Part shown: positions 16,638 to 24,983 of the stretch, piece by piece
How positions within the stretch are numbered: position 1 is the first letter of the stretch
How the letters are laid out: every line of letters begins with the position of its first letter
Assembly (NCBI RefSeq): GCF_046244365.1
Contig: NZ_CP176395.1
Span: forward strand, 5,518,001-5,582,000
DNA from: Paenibacillus_V sp046244365
Lineage (GTDB): Bacteria > Bacillota > Bacilli > Paenibacillales > NBRC-103111
Direction of reading: 5' to 3'
Length of the DNA stretch: 64,000 nt
Notes under the pieces: model-generated
What the model saw: only the letters and a program-made list of their open reading frames with translations
Database searches by the model: none
What the model was told of the DNA's origin: nothing
Translations under genes and position numbers: made by a program

Positions 16638-19400
16638 TTACGACAGCACCTTCACAACGTCCGAACATCGGCGGCAGAGCGTCGGATGGGCTTCGTCCTC
16701 GCCTACTTCGGGGGTCACGATCCAGCAGCGCTCGCACTTCTCCCCATCCGCGACCGATACCTGCGCCGATATCCCCTTCAACCGCATCGCATCGGACGGA
16801 ACGGCATCATCTGCACGGTGAACCTGTACAGCCGATACGATAAACAATTGATCCAGAGCCTTGAATTGCGCTAACAGCCGTGTATGCTCTTCATTCGGAT
16901 ACAGATCGAGCTTCGCTCCGAGCGCGTTGCCGATTACTTTCCGATTTCGGGCATCTTCAAGCGCTTTATTCACTTCATTCTTCACTTCGATGAATTGATT
17001 CCATTTGAGTTCGAGCTGCTCGTCGTAGAGCGAAGTATCCGCATCAGGGATCTCCGTGAGCTGAACGCTTTGCTCGGTAACGCCCGGAATATGCTTCCAC
17101 ACTTCATCCGCCGTATGCGGCAAAATCGGCGCAATCAGCTTAGTTATTACCGTAAGCGCCTCGTATAATACGGTTTGTGCCGCTTTCCTGCCGATGTCTC
17201 CCGGCGCGCTTGCATAGATGCGATCCTTGATGATTTCCAGATAGAACGCGCTCAATTCGACCGAACAGAAATGATGGATCGATTGATAAACGATATGGAA
17301 CTCATATTGATCGTAGGCTTTCACGACGCGCTCGTTCAACCGGTTCAGCCCGATCAGCGCGTAGCGGTCAAGCTCGTTCATTTGCGATGGCTGTACGCGG
17401 TCGGCTGACGGATCGAAGCCTGCCAAGTTGCCCAGGAAGTAACGCAGCGTGTTCCTGATTTTCCGGTAAATTTCCGAAGTTTGCGCCAAAATGCCGTCCG
17501 AAATGCGCTGATCCTCCTGGTAGTCGACGGAAGACACCCACAGGCGCAAAATATCCGCGCCGAGCTTGTCGCATACTTGATTCGGATCGATCGTATTTCC
17601 GAGCGATTTGGACATTTTGCGGCCCTCGCCGTCCAGCGTAAAGCCATGGCTCAAAATGCCTTTATAGGGCGCTTGCCCGTAAACGGCCGTCCCCGTGATC
17701 AACGAGGAGTTGTACCAGCCGCGATACTGATCGGAGCCTTCCAGATACAGATCCGCCGGCCACTGCAAATCTTCCCTTGTCTCCAGTACGCCGGCATGGC
17801 TCGAGCCGGAGTCGAACCAAACGTCCATAATGTCCGTTTCCTTGCGGAAATGGTCGTGTCCGCACTTTGGACATGCCGTTCCTTCAGGCAGCAGCTCCTT
17901 CTCGTCCTTGATGAACCAGGCGTTGGAGCCTTCCTTTTCGAAAATTGCGGCGACGTGCCCGATCGTCTGCTCGTTTACGATCGGTTCGTTGCAGGACCGA
18001 CAATAGAAGATCGGAATCGGTACGCCCCACGCGCGCTGACGCGAGATACACCAGTCTCCGCGATCGGCAATCATATTGTGGAGGCGTATTTCGCCCCAGT
18101 TCGGCGTCCACTTCACCTGCTTGATTTGTTCCAGCATTTCCGTCCGGAATTTATCGATCGAAGCGAACCACTGCTCGGTGGCGCGGTAGATGACCGGTTT
18201 CTTGGTCCGCCAGTCATGCGCATATTGGTGATTGACCGTCGCTTGCTTAAGCAGAAGTCCCGCTTGCGTAAGCGTTTCAAGAATCGGACCGTTCGCTTTC
18301 TCGTAAAACATGCCTTCGAATCCAGGCGCTTCCGCCGTCAGCTTCCCTTGGTCGTCCACCGGGCATAGGACGCCGATATTGTAGCGCTGACCGATTGCGA
18401 AGTCGTCTTCCCCGTGTCCGGGAGCCGTGTGCACGCAGCCGGTACCGGCTTCGAGCGTTACATGCTCGCCGGTCATGACAAGCGACTCCCGCTCATAGAA
18501 CGGGTGCTTGCAGGTGACCAATTCGAGCTCGGCGCCTTTGACGGTGGTCAATACTTGATAGGAAGTCCAGCCGATTTCCTTCGCCGCCGTTTCGAGCAGC
18601 CCTTGCGCGAGTACGTACTTGCCGCCGTTTGCCTCGACGACCGCATAGTCAAATTCCGGATGAACGCTAATCCCCAGGTTCGCAGGCAGCGTCCACGGCG
18701 TCGTCGTCCAAATGACGATAGCGGAATCTTGCGGCAGCTTGCCTTTGCCGTCCTTAACCGGGAAAGCGACGTAAATGGACGGCGATGTTTTTTCTTTATA
18801 TTCGATTTCGGCCTCGGCCAGAGCGCTCTCGGATGAAGGGGACCAGTACACCGGTTTTAGTCCTTTATAGATGTAGCCTTTCTCGACCATTTTACCGAAA
18901 ACGCGAATTTGCTGCGCCTCGTACTCGGGATTCAGCGTTATATAAGGATGGTTCCAATCTCCACGGACGGCGAGCCGCTTAAATTGCTTTTTCTGCTTCT
19001 CCACCCAAGTCAGCGCATACTCTTTACAGTACTCTCGAAACTCCGGCACGCTCATTTTTTTGCGGTCGACCTTACCGCCGTTGGCGATCGCCTGTTCAAT
19101 CGGCAGCCCGTGCGTATCCCAGCCGGGAACATACGGCGCATCGAAGCCGCGCATCGATTTGTAGCGGACGATCATATCCTTCAGCACTTTGTTAAGCGCG
19201 TGTCCGATATGAATATCTCCGTTCGCATACGGAGGGCCGTCGTGCAGAATAAATTTGGGCTTACCCTTGGCTTTGGCTTGCACCTGCTCGTAAATCCCGA
19301 TCTCATCCCACCATGCTTGAACCTTCGGCTCCGCTTGCGGCAGGCTGCCGCGCATCGGAAAATCCGTTTGCGGCAAATTCAGCGTTTTTCCATAATCCAT
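16638..19400 (-). CDS. ileS: Isoleucyl-tRNA synthetase
   Basis: This class I synthetase charges tRNA-Ile. The 920-residue protein has the HIGH-type motif DIHIGHALN (about residues 60-68), the editing domain and the KMSKS motif GRKMSKSLGN (about residues 595-604). A C-terminal zinc finger with paired cysteines (CERCW and CRRC) closes it. The start MDYGKTLNLPQ follows GAGGAGAG at 8 bases. It is controlled by the T-box leader immediately upstream. It is of the bacterial (IleS1) type rather than the mupirocin-resistant eukaryote-like type, judged by length and the C-terminal zinc site. Confidence 0.97.
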   Translation of the reverse strand: MDYGKTLNLPQTDFPMRGSLPQAEPKVQAWWDEIGIYEQVQAKAKGKPKFILHDGPPYANGDIHIGHALNKVLKDMIVRYKSMRGFDAPYVPGWDTHGLPIEQAIANGGKVDRKKMSVPEFREYCKEYALTWVEKQKKQFKRLAVRGDWNHPYITLNPEYEAQQIRVFGKMVEKGYIYKGLKPVYWSPSSESALAEAEIEYKEKTSPSIYVAFPVKDGKGKLPQDSAIVIWTTTPWTLPANLGISVHPEFDYAVVEANGGKYVLAQGLLETAAKEIGWTSYQVLTTVKGAELELVTCKHPFYERESLVMTGEHVTLEAGTGCVHTAPGHGEDDFAIGQRYNIGVLCPVDDQGKLTAEAPGFEGMFYEKANGPILETLTQAGLLLKQATVNHQYAHDWRTKKPVIYRATEQWFASIDKFRTEMLEQIKQVKWTPNWGEIRLHNMIADRGDWCISRQRAWGVPIPIFYCRSCNEPIVNEQTIGHVAAIFEKEGSNAWFIKDEKELLPEGTACPKCGHDHFRKETDIMDVWFDSGSSHAGVLETREDLQWPADLYLEGSDQYRGWYNSSLITGTAVYGQAPYKGILSHGFTLDGEGRKMSKSLGNTIDPNQVCDKLGADILRLWVSSVDYQEDQRISDGILAQTSEIYRKIRNTLRYFLGNLAGFDPSADRVQPSQMNELDRYALIGLNRLNERVVKAYDQYEFHIVYQSIHHFCSVELSAFYLEIIKDRIYASAPGDIGRKAAQTVLYEALTVITKLIAPILPHTADEVWKHIPGVTEQSVQLTEIPDADTSLYDEQLELKWNQFIEVKNEVNKALEDARNRKVIGNALGAKLDLYPNEEHTRLLAQFKALDQLFIVSAVQVHRADDAVPSDAMRLKGISAQVSVADGEKCERCWIVTPEVGEDEAHPTLCRRCSDVVKVLS

Positions 19401-19460
19401 CCGTTTCACTCTCCTCATTTTAATCCCCGTGAAAGGGGCTCCCTAAACCATGCAAAAAAT

Positions 19461-19815
19461 AAAAAAGCTCCTCATCCCAAAAGGGACGAGAAGCTTGACT
19501 CGCGGTACCACCCTCATAAGACGCATCCCAAAAAAACAGGCATCCTGCTTACCCGGAACGCAATCCCACTCGACGATCGATAACGGGATCACCCGATTCT
19601 CTTTACTTGTCCCCTCTTAGCCTTAACCGGGCACCTTCATTCAAGAGATACTCATGGGAGATTTTCATGCAATTGCGGATATTAGGCTCACACCGTCCCT
19701 AACTCGCTTAACCCGCGCCATGCCTTACTCGGCCCATTCATCGATTTCCTGCTATACGTGCTTATTGTTGCCGATTCACGGCAGTTTTAACCTATACCAT
19801 GAATGGCATGCTAAA
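19461..19815 (-). promoter_or_regulatory. T-box riboswitch upstream of ileS
   Basis: On the minus strand the leader contains the T-box sequence AGGGTGGTACCGCGAGTC (19497-19514). A terminator follows at once (stem AAGCTTCTCGTCCC... with a T-rich tail, 19461-19496). The roughly 350-base leader upstream has the space and paired segments for stem I. Uncharged tRNA-Ile would pair with its specifier and T-box to prevent termination. I could not assign the isoleucine specifier codon with certainty. Confidence 0.93.
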
Positions 19816-19819
19816 CGTC

Positions 19820-19848
19820 AGTATATCGAAAAAAGGCGAAATCGTCAA
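19820..19848 (-). promoter_or_regulatory. ileS promoter
   Basis: TTGACG and TATACT are spaced by exactly 17 bases on the minus strand, directly before the T-box leader. The promoter lies just after the end of the chemoreceptor-fusion gene. Confidence 0.85.
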
Positions 19849-19912
19849 CGATTCGCGAGCCTGTCCCAGCTAGTAACCGCCGACCCGTTGGAGAGCGCTT
19901 AGTTGCTCTTGA

Positions 19913-21931
19913 TCAAGTAACCACCGCAAGCAGCTTTGTAAAATCGATATCGCTCTTCAGGAACCCTTCCTTCCTCGTTAGCTGAGCAAACGATCGCAGC
20001 GACTGCTCGTCGATATCCGGATCCCAGCGAATGCGGCGGAGCGCCTTTTCGACGAGATCTGCGGGAAACGCACCGGAAGTAAGCCACTCCAGCTGCCTCG
20101 AGATCATATCGTTGATTCCAGGCTGACCCGACTTCACCTGAAGGAGCGATTCCCGGTGCGCTTTCAGATAGCGGCGTACTTTGTCCGGATGCTGCCGCAG
20201 GAAAGAACCGTTTACGACGACAATCGTGTTTGGATAAGCTCCTTTATTGAAAAGCTCGTTCCAATCCAGCAGCACTTTAGCGCCTGCTCTCGTTTCAAGA
20301 AGCGTGATCCATGGCTCGGGCACCAGCGCCGCATCGATCGAGCCGGTGCGGAAAGACTCGGCGATCGTGGATGGCTTCGCTTGAACGATGCGTATGGAGC
20401 CGCCGCGAAAGATGTCCTTCAGACCGTTGGCTTGCAAAGCCTGTCTCAGCAAAATATGCTGACCGTTGCTATATTGAGGGATGGCGATAACCTTGCCTTC
20501 CAGCTGTTCAAGGCGCTCCGCCCTCAAATCGCCTCTAGTCAGGAGCGCCGCTCCCCCTTGGCATGTACCCGCAATAATCCGAATATCCCCGCCCCTCGCG
20601 AAAGCCTCGAAGACGGGACCGGGGCCCGTATAGCCGATATCGATCTGATTGGACAGAAGCGCATTGACAAGGGCCGGGCCTGCCGAAAACAATTTGGTAT
20701 CGAACGCGTCCACGGACGCCGTTCCGGTCCGCTTACGTTCGCTAGCGATTAAGAGCGGCGCATGCGTTAAGCTCGGCATGTACCCGATGCGAGCGGCATC
20801 CGTTTCCCTATCTTTGAAGGTAATGGCATAATCTGCAGTCATGGCGGACACCCGCTTTTTCAATTCGTCCGCAACGGCTTGCAGATCCTGTGAAGCTCCC
20901 GCCACGGACAGTACCGAGGAAGCTTGCTTCTCCGTTAAATCCGCCACTTCGACGGCGGACGAATGCGATTCCTGCGCGAATGCCGTTACCGTGTGGATGC
21001 TCTCCACGAGACGTCTGTTATCCGTACTTGCAGCATGCAGCGAAGTGCGAACTTCTCCCATATAGCCCGTAATCGCGGTCAAGTTACCGTCCAGCTTTTG
21101 AAACGATCGTTTGGCCCCTTCCACGCCTGCAGCCACTTTCTCGGAAGCTTCCGAGGTGACGCGCACGATGTCTCCGCAATGGGACACCTGCCGCTGAATT
21201 TCGGACAGCATCTCGCCTATTCGTTTGCCGCCGGATTCGCTTTCTCCTGCCAGCTTGCGTATTTCTTGCGCGATGACGTCGAACCCTTTTCCCTGCTCGC
21301 CGGCATGAGCCGCCACGATCGATGCGTTCAAGGCGATCAATTGAATTTGCTTCGAAATGTTCGCGATCATGTCGGTAGCCGACGATATCGCCTTCGATTT
21401 CGCCTGCAGCTCTTCCATCACTTGACGCAATTGATTGGAAATGTCCTTATTTCTGTCCGATTCCGCCGCGAGCAGCTCCGAGACGGCTATGCCGTTCTTG
21501 GAAGCATCGAAGGCTTCTTCGACAGCCTCGCTCATCCGGGTGACCTGCCTCATCGAATCCTCCAGGGCCAAGCCAAGCTGTCCGGTATCGGCCAGGCTTT
21601 TTTCCGCTTCCGCGGACTGGATCGTCGCCGAGGTGACAATCTGATGAATGGACCTCGAAACGGTTTCCATATTATCGATCGTTCCTTTGACGAAGCCGGA
21701 GAGTGAATCCGCAGATTCCGTAAGCGTCCGGCTGGCCTGCACGAGCTTACCGGCCTGTTCCTGATTGCTCTTCCTTCCTTCATCCTCTGCCGAGGCTTGA
21801 CGCGAAGGCTTCCATAACTGTAGTAGCTTATTCCCCATTCTGTACACCGCCGAACCGATTAAATTTGGATTAGTCCCATCCATATGTACCGCTATTCCTC
21901 CGGCGTTCCGGTCGGCCCAAACATTATTCAT
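19913..21931 (-). CDS. Soluble chemoreceptor fusion: MCP signalling domain plus SsuA/NMT1-like solute-binding domain
   Basis: This single uninterrupted frame encodes 672 residues with two modules. Residues about 55-365 are a methyl-accepting chemotaxis coiled coil whose hairpin-tip region reads LIALNASIVAAHAGEQGKGF (199-218), followed by AQEIRKLAGES. Residues about 380-672 form a periplasmic-binding-protein fold of the sulfonate/taurine/nitrate/NMT1 group, with RIGYMPSLTHAPLL, DIGYTGPGPVFEA, an AGTCQGGAALL loop and AALVPEPWITLL. No signal peptide, transmembrane helix or HAMP domain is seen, so both modules should be cytoplasmic. The upstream ATG follows the promoter closely but has a weak ribosome site; an ATG 16 codons later (21883) has GGAGG 13 bases upstream. 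The ligand is unknown; a sulfonate or pyrimidine is only a family guess. The gene interrupts the usual divIVA-ileS adjacency. Confidence 0.9.
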   Translation of the reverse strand: MNNVWADRNAGGIAVHMDGTNPNLIGSAVYRMGNKLLQLWKPSRQASAEDEGRKSNQEQAGKLVQASRTLTESADSLSGFVKGTIDNMETVSRSIHQIVTSATIQSAEAEKSLADTGQLGLALEDSMRQVTRMSEAVEEAFDASKNGIAVSELLAAESDRNKDISNQLRQVMEELQAKSKAISSATDMIANISKQIQLIALNASIVAAHAGEQGKGFDVIAQEIRKLAGESESGGKRIGEMLSEIQRQVSHCGDIVRVTSEASEKVAAGVEGAKRSFQKLDGNLTAITGYMGEVRTSLHAASTDNRRLVESIHTVTAFAQESHSSAVEVADLTEKQASSVLSVAGASQDLQAVADELKKRVSAMTADYAITFKDRETDAARIGYMPSLTHAPLLIASERKRTGTASVDAFDTKLFSAGPALVNALLSNQIDIGYTGPGPVFEAFARGGDIRIIAGTCQGGAALLTRGDLRAERLEQLEGKVIAIPQYSNGQHILLRQALQANGLKDIFRGGSIRIVQAKPSTIAESFRTGSIDAALVPEPWITLLETRAGAKVLLDWNELFNKGAYPNTIVVVNGSFLRQHPDKVRRYLKAHRESLLQVKSGQPGINDMISRQLEWLTSGAFPADLVEKALRRIRWDPDIDEQSLRSFAQLTRKEGFLKSDIDFTKLLAVVT

Positions 21932-21960
21932 AGTATTTTAATAGGAATTATTAGTTTTAG

Positions 21961-21989
21961 AATATATCAGCAACACCCCACCCTGTCAA
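21961..21989 (-). promoter_or_regulatory. Promoter of the chemoreceptor-fusion gene
   Basis: TTGACA (perfect) and TATATT are spaced by exactly 17 bases on the minus strand. The predicted start lies about 23 bases before the first ATG. An AT-rich segment with AATTCCTATT lies between start site and gene and could be an operator, but I cannot name the regulator. Confidence 0.9.
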
Positions 21990-22032
21990 TACATATTTTT
22001 ACAACAGATTACACCTGCGTCCCTTGAATAAC

Positions 22033-22064
22033 AAAAAAAGAAGGAAGCCCGCTTGCGGACTTCC
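22033..22064 (-). terminator. divIVA terminator
   Basis: GGAAGTCCGC/GCGGGCTTCC arms with a small AA loop (one mismatch) are followed by CTTTTTTT-like sequence on the minus strand. It closes the ylm-divIVA transcription unit upstream of the chemoreceptor gene. Confidence 0.88.
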
Positions 22065-22089
22065 CTTGGTCTTGCCGTATGAAGAATGG

Positions 22090-22578
22090 CTACCTGTCCG
22101 AGAACGAATGCGCGGGAGAGCCGTCCAGCACATCCCAATCGTCGGATCTCAGGAGCTCCAGCTGCGCCTCGAGCAGCGTACGGAAGCGCGTGCGGTAAAT
22201 GGCCGCCTGCTTCTTCAGCTCCTCGATCTCCAGCGAAATTTTACCGGACTTGACCAGCGCTTCGTTAATGATCCGATCGGCATTTTTCTCCGCTTCGCGA
22301 ATGATCAGCTGCGCTTCCTTCTTCGAGTTCGATTTCACCTCGTCAGCCGCTTCCTGCGCGACGATAATCGTTTTGCTGAGCGTTTCCTCGATATTCGAAA
22401 AATGGTCCAGCCGCTCCTGCAACGTCGTCAGTTGGTTTTGTTGCTCTTTATTTTCCCGGATCAGCGCTTCGTAATCTTTAATGACGAGATCGAGAAATTC
22501 GTTAACCTCGTCTTCATCGTAACCGCGAAACCCGCGTTTGAACTCTTTATTATGGATATCTAGTGGCGTTAACGGCAT
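22090..22578 (-). CDS. divIVA: Cell division / polarity protein DivIVA
   Basis: DivIVA binds negatively curved membrane at septa and poles and recruits Min, competence and sporulation proteins. The 162-residue protein starts with MPLTPLDIHNKEF and the FRGYDEDEVNEFLD segment of the N-terminal lipid-binding domain. A long coiled coil (about residues 30-150) follows. The C-terminal DDWDVLDGSPAHSF tail is short. It is the last gene of the ylm cluster, with a terminator 25 bases after the stop. Confidence 0.95.
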   Translation of the reverse strand: MPLTPLDIHNKEFKRGFRGYDEDEVNEFLDLVIKDYEALIRENKEQQNQLTTLQERLDHFSNIEETLSKTIIVAQEAADEVKSNSKKEAQLIIREAEKNADRIINEALVKSGKISLEIEELKKQAAIYRTRFRTLLEAQLELLRSDDWDVLDGSPAHSFSDR

Positions 22579-22721
22579 TCCTGCACCTCCAAAAATATCG
22601 TGCTATGCTCGTAAATATTCGACAGAAGCCGCGATACTCCTGCATTTTCCTGCACAAAAAATCGAACATTTTCGCACGCGCGGGCGCAAACGAAGCAGGA
22701 GGAACGAGCTCGCTCTCCCGT

Positions 22722-23507
22722 TTAACGATATTTTCCGATTTTGACGCGAATTCTGCCCTTCTTCGTCACGCCTTCCACTTCCGTAACCCGAAACCTGCCG
22801 AACCCTTGAAGCGAGACGACGTCTCCTTCTTTAAGCGGCTTGCTCGGATCTTCCTCCACCTTCCAATTTACCCGGCAGCGGCCTGCCTTGATCGGGATTA
22901 AAATTTTGGCGCGGCTTAGCCGGAACGCATCGCTTGCAATCCCGTCCAGCCGCATGGAGGCTACCGATATATTCATCTCTTCGAACGAAACATTCCCGTT
23001 CTTGAGCCGATCCAGCGGCAGCAGCTCCGTCTGCACATGAACGCGGTGCACCTGCTGCAGCTGCAGTCTTATGTAATCGCCGATTTCTTCCGCAACCAGA
23101 CATTGGCAGCCGCCGTCCTCCAGCACGAGAATATCGCCGATTTTTTCGCGTTTGATGCCGAGCGACAGAATGGCCCCCATATAATCACCGTGATCGAGCG
23201 ACTGAAGCTTACTGTCTTCGGACGTAACAGAAAGAACGAGGATTCCCGCATCCTCGTCTTCCACGTTCCTGTATTCGGGAGCGATGATCGCCCGCTTTCG
23301 TTCCGCTCCGTCATAGCCGCCTTCCAGCCGAAAAGCGACTTCTCCGGACCGATTGGCAAGCATGGTCAAAATTTGGCACTGTCTCGGATCCAGAAAGTCT
23401 GTCCGTTTTAGGACGTGCTGTTCCGAAGCTCTGTCTACCCACTCCGCGGCTTTATCCACGAAATGCTGCTCGCTGGGATGAAAATGCGCGTAAATATCTT
23501 TGTTCAT
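22722..23507 (-). CDS. ylmH: YlmH-type S4 RNA-binding protein
   Basis: The 261-residue protein has the YlmH layout: an N-terminal domain with LDPRQCQILTMLA near residues 40-52 and a C-terminal S4 domain (about residues 185-255, with SRAKILIPIKAGRC and GDVVSLQGFGRFRV). In Bacillus YlmH has been linked to ribosome-associated quality control, adding alanine tails together with tRNA. That role is inferred from family. It lies 5 bases after ylmG. The ATG has only a weak ribosome site, suggesting coupling to ylmG. Confidence 0.9.
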   Translation of the reverse strand: MNKDIYAHFHPSEQHFVDKAAEWVDRASEQHVLKRTDFLDPRQCQILTMLANRSGEVAFRLEGGYDGAERKRAIIAPEYRNVEDEDAGILVLSVTSEDSKLQSLDHGDYMGAILSLGIKREKIGDILVLEDGGCQCLVAEEIGDYIRLQLQQVHRVHVQTELLPLDRLKNGNVSFEEMNISVASMRLDGIASDAFRLSRAKILIPIKAGRCRVNWKVEEDPSKPLKEGDVVSLQGFGRFRVTEVEGVTKKGRIRVKIGKYR

Positions 23508-23512
23508 AACCG

Positions 23513-23788
23513 TTAAAACAACCCGGCAACATAACGAATAACTTCTTTAATACCCAAGACGACGAATTGCAAAGCAAAGATAGCGACGATCGGGGATATG
23601 TCGAGCATGCCGCCGATAGGCGGAATAATTTTGCGGAAAGGGGTCAAATAAGGCTCGACCAGCTTGCCCAGCAATTGCCCTACAAAACTTTCCCGAACGT
23701 TCGGCAGCCATGAAAGCAGCACGTAGCCGATAATCATGCACCAATACACATAGGACAAAGTATCAATTAAACTGTAAACTTGTTGCAA
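23513..23788 (-). CDS. ylmG: YggT family membrane protein
   Basis: The 91-residue protein has two hydrophobic spans (about residues 10-25 and 65-85) separated by the conserved VEPYLTPFRKIIPPIGGMLD segment. The start is TTG with AGGTGA six bases upstream. YggT proteins cluster with sepF and affect septum or osmotic physiology; the molecular role is unknown. The gene sits six bases after sepF. Confidence 0.93.
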   Translation of the reverse strand: MQQVYSLIDTLSYVYWCMIIGYVLLSWLPNVRESFVGQLLGKLVEPYLTPFRKIIPPIGGMLDISPIVAIFALQFVVLGIKEVIRYVAGLF

Positions 23789-23794
23789 AGATCG

Positions 23795-24235
23795 TCACCT
23801 CGTTTTGTTGGTTTCCGCCTCGTCGTCAAGCAATTCCGAAATAACGCCATGAATTTCTACCGAATCCGGCGTGCACAAAAAAATATTTGGCCCGATTTTG
23901 GCCATCTGTCCGTTAAGAGCATATACCGTGCCACCCAAAAAGTCGACGATGCGCATGCCTTGATCGGCGGAGACGCGGTGCAAATTCACCACGACCGATC
24001 TCCGCGACCGCAGTTGATCGGCAAGCTCCTGCGCATCTTCATAGGCACGCGGCTCGCTGAGCGAAACGCGCGTGTTTTTCTGGGAGTGAATGCTGACGAC
24101 GTTTCCTTTATGCTTACGTTGCTCGAACGGATTGGTTTCAGTTTCTTCCGGTTCGTCCACCACACGCTCCCGTTCGACGACTTCTTCTTCCTCCTGCAAT
24201 CCCAAAAAGTTCATAACCCTGTTCATGACGCGCAT
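23795..24235 (-). CDS. sepF: Cell division protein SepF
   Basis: SepF is an FtsZ-binding membrane anchor that organises FtsZ bundles at the septum. The 146-residue product has an N-terminal amphipathic stretch (MRVMNRVMNFLGL) likely to contact the membrane. An acidic linker (about residues 15-45) precedes the SepF core (about residues 55-140, with VVVNLHRVSADQGMRIVDFL). AAAGGAGG precedes the ATG at 8 bases. It belongs to the conserved ylm cluster. Confidence 0.95.
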   Translation of the reverse strand: MRVMNRVMNFLGLQEEEEVVERERVVDEPEETETNPFEQRKHKGNVVSIHSQKNTRVSLSEPRAYEDAQELADQLRSRRSVVVNLHRVSADQGMRIVDFLGGTVYALNGQMAKIGPNIFLCTPDSVEIHGVISELLDDEAETNKTR

Positions 24236-24273
24236 TCGCGAATCCTCCTTTAAAGCTTGTATAGTAGCCGTTG

Positions 24274-24954
24274 TTATTTGCCCACCAGTACGGTGCCGAG
24301 CCGAATCCAGGTGGCCCCTTCTTCGATCGCGACTTCAAAATCGTTCGACATCCCCATTGAGAGATGCGGTACTTCGTAAGGCAAAATCCCGCGGCGGTTC
24401 AGCTCGTCACGCAGCTCGCGCAGTCCGCGAAACACCGGGCGCGTCGCCTCGGGCTCCGCTTCCAAGGGTGCCATCGTCATCAGTCCGGCGACTCGGATAT
24501 TGCCGCATGATTTCAAGCTTTCGGCAAAGGCGAACAACGACTCCGGCGCAAGTCCGTATTTACTCTCTTCCCCGGATATGTTGACTTGAATGAAGCAGGT
24601 TTGCGTGATGCCAAGCGCCGCCGCTTTCTTATCGATCTCCGATGCCAGAGACGAACGGTCCAGCGAATGGATATACTGAAATTTTCCGACAACATCCTTT
24701 ACTTTATTCGTTTGCAGATGTCCGATAAAATGCCAGTTCGCTTGCTCGCCGATCGCTTCCCGCTTCGGCGCCGCATCCTGCAGCCGGTTTTCGCCGATAT
24801 CGCGAATGCCCTGCCTGACGACCTCTTCCGTCGCTTCAAGCGAGACATATTTCGTCACGGCAATAATATGTATGTCACTCGTGCTGCGGCCGGCTTTGCG
24901 GCATGCTTCCTCCACACGCTTGTCCACTTCCATCATTCTTTCCTGCAACCCCAT
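24274..24954 (-). CDS. ylmE: YggS family PLP homeostasis protein
   Basis: This 226-residue alanine-racemase-like barrel protein binds PLP and buffers its cellular pool. The PLP lysine lies in IIAVTKYVS (about residues 29-37). The family segments WHFIGHLQTNK (about residues 78-88) and LSMGMSNDFEVAIEEGATWI (about residues 198-217) are intact. I start it at the ATG with GGAG 8 bases upstream; a longer in-frame extension overlaps pgeF and is not credible. Confidence 0.94.
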   Translation of the reverse strand: MGLQERMMEVDKRVEEACRKAGRSTSDIHIIAVTKYVSLEATEEVVRQGIRDIGENRLQDAAPKREAIGEQANWHFIGHLQTNKVKDVVGKFQYIHSLDRSSLASEIDKKAAALGITQTCFIQVNISGEESKYGLAPESLFAFAESLKSCGNIRVAGLMTMAPLEAEPEATRPVFRGLRELRDELNRRGILPYEVPHLSMGMSNDFEVAIEEGATWIRLGTVLVGK

Positions 24955-24983
24955 TGCATGCACTCCGTTCCAGCCTGACACGT

